From assembly GCA_009779045.1 (NCBI GenBank), contig WREZ01000108.1, forward strand, positions 1 through 5,141: DNA of 5,141 nt, written 5' to 3'. Below the pieces are notes generated by a model, which was not told the DNA's origin, did not search any database, and saw nothing but the letters and a program-made list of their open reading frames with translations. The position numbers and the translations under genes are program-made. How positions within the stretch are numbered: position 1 is the stretch's first letter; each line of letters opens with the position of its first letter. This stretch comes from Candidatus Bathycorpusculum sp. GTDB taxonomy: Archaea; Thermoproteota; Bathyarchaeia; Bathyarchaeales; Bathycorpusculaceae. Positions 3,763 through 5,141 of the stretch are shown in pieces.

Positions 3763-5133
3763 GTGGTTCTCTTGATTGCTGATTTAGTCTTAAACAACGC
3801 TAAAGCATACATTAAAGGCGAGATTCTCGAATGTAGTATAGCTATTGAAGAAGGCAAATTCATCAAAATCGGCAGACACCCTCAAATGCCCAACGCTGAC
3901 CAAAAAATTAACTTGCAGGGCATGTTGACGCTACCAGGCTTAATAGATACACATGTACATCTTAGAGATGAAAAAAAAGAGTACAAAGAAGATTTTATTT
4001 CAGGAACCTCAGCTGCAGCTGCAGGAGGCTTTACTACTGTACTGGATATGCCAAACAATCAACCTATAACCAACAGTGTCCAAACGCTAAAAAACCGTTT
4101 AGAAATAGCAAAAAGAAGAACAATAATTAATGTGGGATTATATTCAGAGTTTCCAAAAAATTTGACAGAACTACCTTTGATCAGTGGTGAAGGCGCAGTA
4201 GGGTTTAAACTGTTTATGGGCAATCAAGTGGGAGATTTAAACATTGATGATGATCAAGCCTTAAAGAGCGGTTTTAGAGCTGCAGGGGAAGTTAATGCGG
4301 TCATTGCTATTCATGCTGAAGACAAGAATCAAATTATGTTCAATACGCAGAGACTCAAACAAGCTAAACATAATGACCCTAAAGATTTTCTTGCCGCTCA
4401 TACAGAGAAAGTAGAAGTGCAAGCCATATCACGAGTACTTAAAATTAGTGAAGATATAGCAGCAGATGTACAACTGCATTTTTGTCATGTTACTAGCCAA
4501 CAAGGGTTAGAAATAATTAAGTATGCAAAAAAAGCAGGTAAAAAAATCACCTGCGAGGTTACGCCTAACCATTTAATGCTGACATCGTTAGATGTTGCGT
4601 GCTATGGCATGATGGCCATTATGATGCCGCCTCTGCGAGACAGAAGCCATAAAGAAGCTTTGTTAGAAGGGGTAAATCAAGGTGCCATTGACACTATTGG
4701 TTCAGACCATGCACCACACACCATTGAAGAAAAAAATGCAAGCAGCGTTTGGGAAGTAAAAGTGGGTGTACCAGGATTAGAAACGACGCTACCTCTGATG
4801 TTAACATTGATCAAAAAAAATCGGTTGACTCTTCAGCGACTTGTCGAGTTACTTGCAGAAAAGCCTGCGGAAATTTATGGTTTAACCAATAAAGGTAAAA
4901 TAGTGCAAGGCAAAGAGGCAGACCTAACAGTTATAGACTATAACAGACAATGGAAAATTACAGCCTCAAAATTCAAATCTAAAGCCAAATTTTCACTCTT
5001 TGACAATTGGGAAGTAATTGGCAAACCTACAAAGACCTTCGTAAACGGTATGTTAGTTATGGATGAAGGGGAAATTGTTGTCAAACCAGGTAGTGGGAAG
5101 GTTATCCGAAAAGAAAAAGTGAAAACTGTCTAA
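3763..5133 (+). CDS. pyrC: Dihydroorotase (amidohydrolase superfamily)
   Basis: Dihydroorotase cyclises N-carbamoyl-aspartate to dihydroorotate, the third step of de novo pyrimidine synthesis, in the cytoplasm. The 456-residue product has the whole active site: the metal pair His64/His66 in DTHVHLRD with substrate-carboxylate Arg68, Asn98 in DMPNN, and Lys149 in GFKLFMG, the likely carboxylated bridging lysine. These are followed by His184 in IHAED, His242 in HFCHVTS, and Asp315 in GSDHAPH. Arg68 and Asn98 favour dihydroorotase over the related hydantoinases and allantoinases. The N-terminal beta-domain (1-55) and the C-terminal KGKIVQGKEADLTVID and FVNGMLVMDEGE segments complete the amidohydrolase fold. 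The GTG at 3763 is chosen because a TATA box predicts transcription starting at about 3761; a TTG at 3772 (MIADLVLNNA) is a possible alternative. No other pyrimidine gene is in the window, which ends 8 bases past the stop. Confidence 0.95.
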   Translation: MVLLIADLVLNNAKAYIKGEILECSIAIEEGKFIKIGRHPQMPNADQKINLQGMLTLPGLIDTHVHLRDEKKEYKEDFISGTSAAAAGGFTTVLDMPNNQPITNSVQTLKNRLEIAKRRTIINVGLYSEFPKNLTELPLISGEGAVGFKLFMGNQVGDLNIDDDQALKSGFRAAGEVNAVIAIHAEDKNQIMFNTQRLKQAKHNDPKDFLAAHTEKVEVQAISRVLKISEDIAADVQLHFCHVTSQQGLEIIKYAKKAGKKITCEVTPNHLMLTSLDVACYGMMAIMMPPLRDRSHKEALLEGVNQGAIDTIGSDHAPHTIEEKNASSVWEVKVGVPGLETTLPLMLTLIKKNRLTLQRLVELLAEKPAEIYGLTNKGKIVQGKEADLTVIDYNRQWKITASKFKSKAKFSLFDNWEVIGKPTKTFVNGMLVMDEGEIVVKPGSGKVIRKEKVKTV

Positions 5134-5141
5134 ACAACGTA

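Noticed and set aside
3763..5133. Hydantoinase or allantoinase instead of dihydroorotase
   Set aside because: The GFKLFMG lysine motif resembles hydantoinases, but HVHLRD with Arg68 and DMPNN with Asn98 are the substrate-binding pattern of dihydroorotase.

Overview
This window looks like archaeal chromosome, and most likely a member of the TACK group. Ribosomal protein eS26 is found in eukaryotes and TACK-type archaea but not in classical Euryarchaeota. It sits beside an Alba chromatin protein and an archaetidylinositol-phosphate-synthase-like lipid enzyme. The low GC content, TATA-box promoters, mixed leaderless and Shine-Dalgarno starts, and the DUF4438 gene would suit a Bathyarchaeia-like genome. 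That class-level placement is inference from memory; only the archaeal/TACK placement rests on recognisable gene content.

Layout, left to right. Positions 1-161 (minus) hold the N-terminus of a secreted or membrane-anchored protein cut by the window edge. Positions 162-515 contain no protein gene, but they do contain a long imperfect inverted repeat (254-274 with 410-432) that could be a structured RNA or a small mobile-element remnant. alba (516-806, minus) has a strong ribosome binding site, a compound hairpin in its leader and a promoter rich in short inverted repeats. Divergent from it is a CDP-alcohol phosphotransferase (best start 1041, ends 1733, plus). This gene converges with the eS26 gene (1742-2029, minus) with only 8 bp between the stops. 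Upstream of eS26 on the same strand is a DUF4438 gene (2076-2972). Divergent from that is a two-CBS-domain protein with a C-terminal four-cysteine, zinc-ribbon-like tail (3117-3695). A dihydroorotase follows (3763-5133) with its own promoter.

How the genes work together. They are core cellular functions (chromatin, membrane lipid, ribosome, pyrimidine synthesis, probable nucleotide sensing) and not one pathway. No mobile element, CRISPR array or defence system is visible. The least explained signals are non-coding: the 254-432 inverted repeat, the hairpin that would begin at the predicted 5' end of the alba mRNA, and a promoter pattern (TATAAG, two bases, AGTTA, then ACTTA) shared by alba and eS26. 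DUF4438 is a conserved family whose function I do not know. All promoter and transcription-start positions are read from sequence pattern only.
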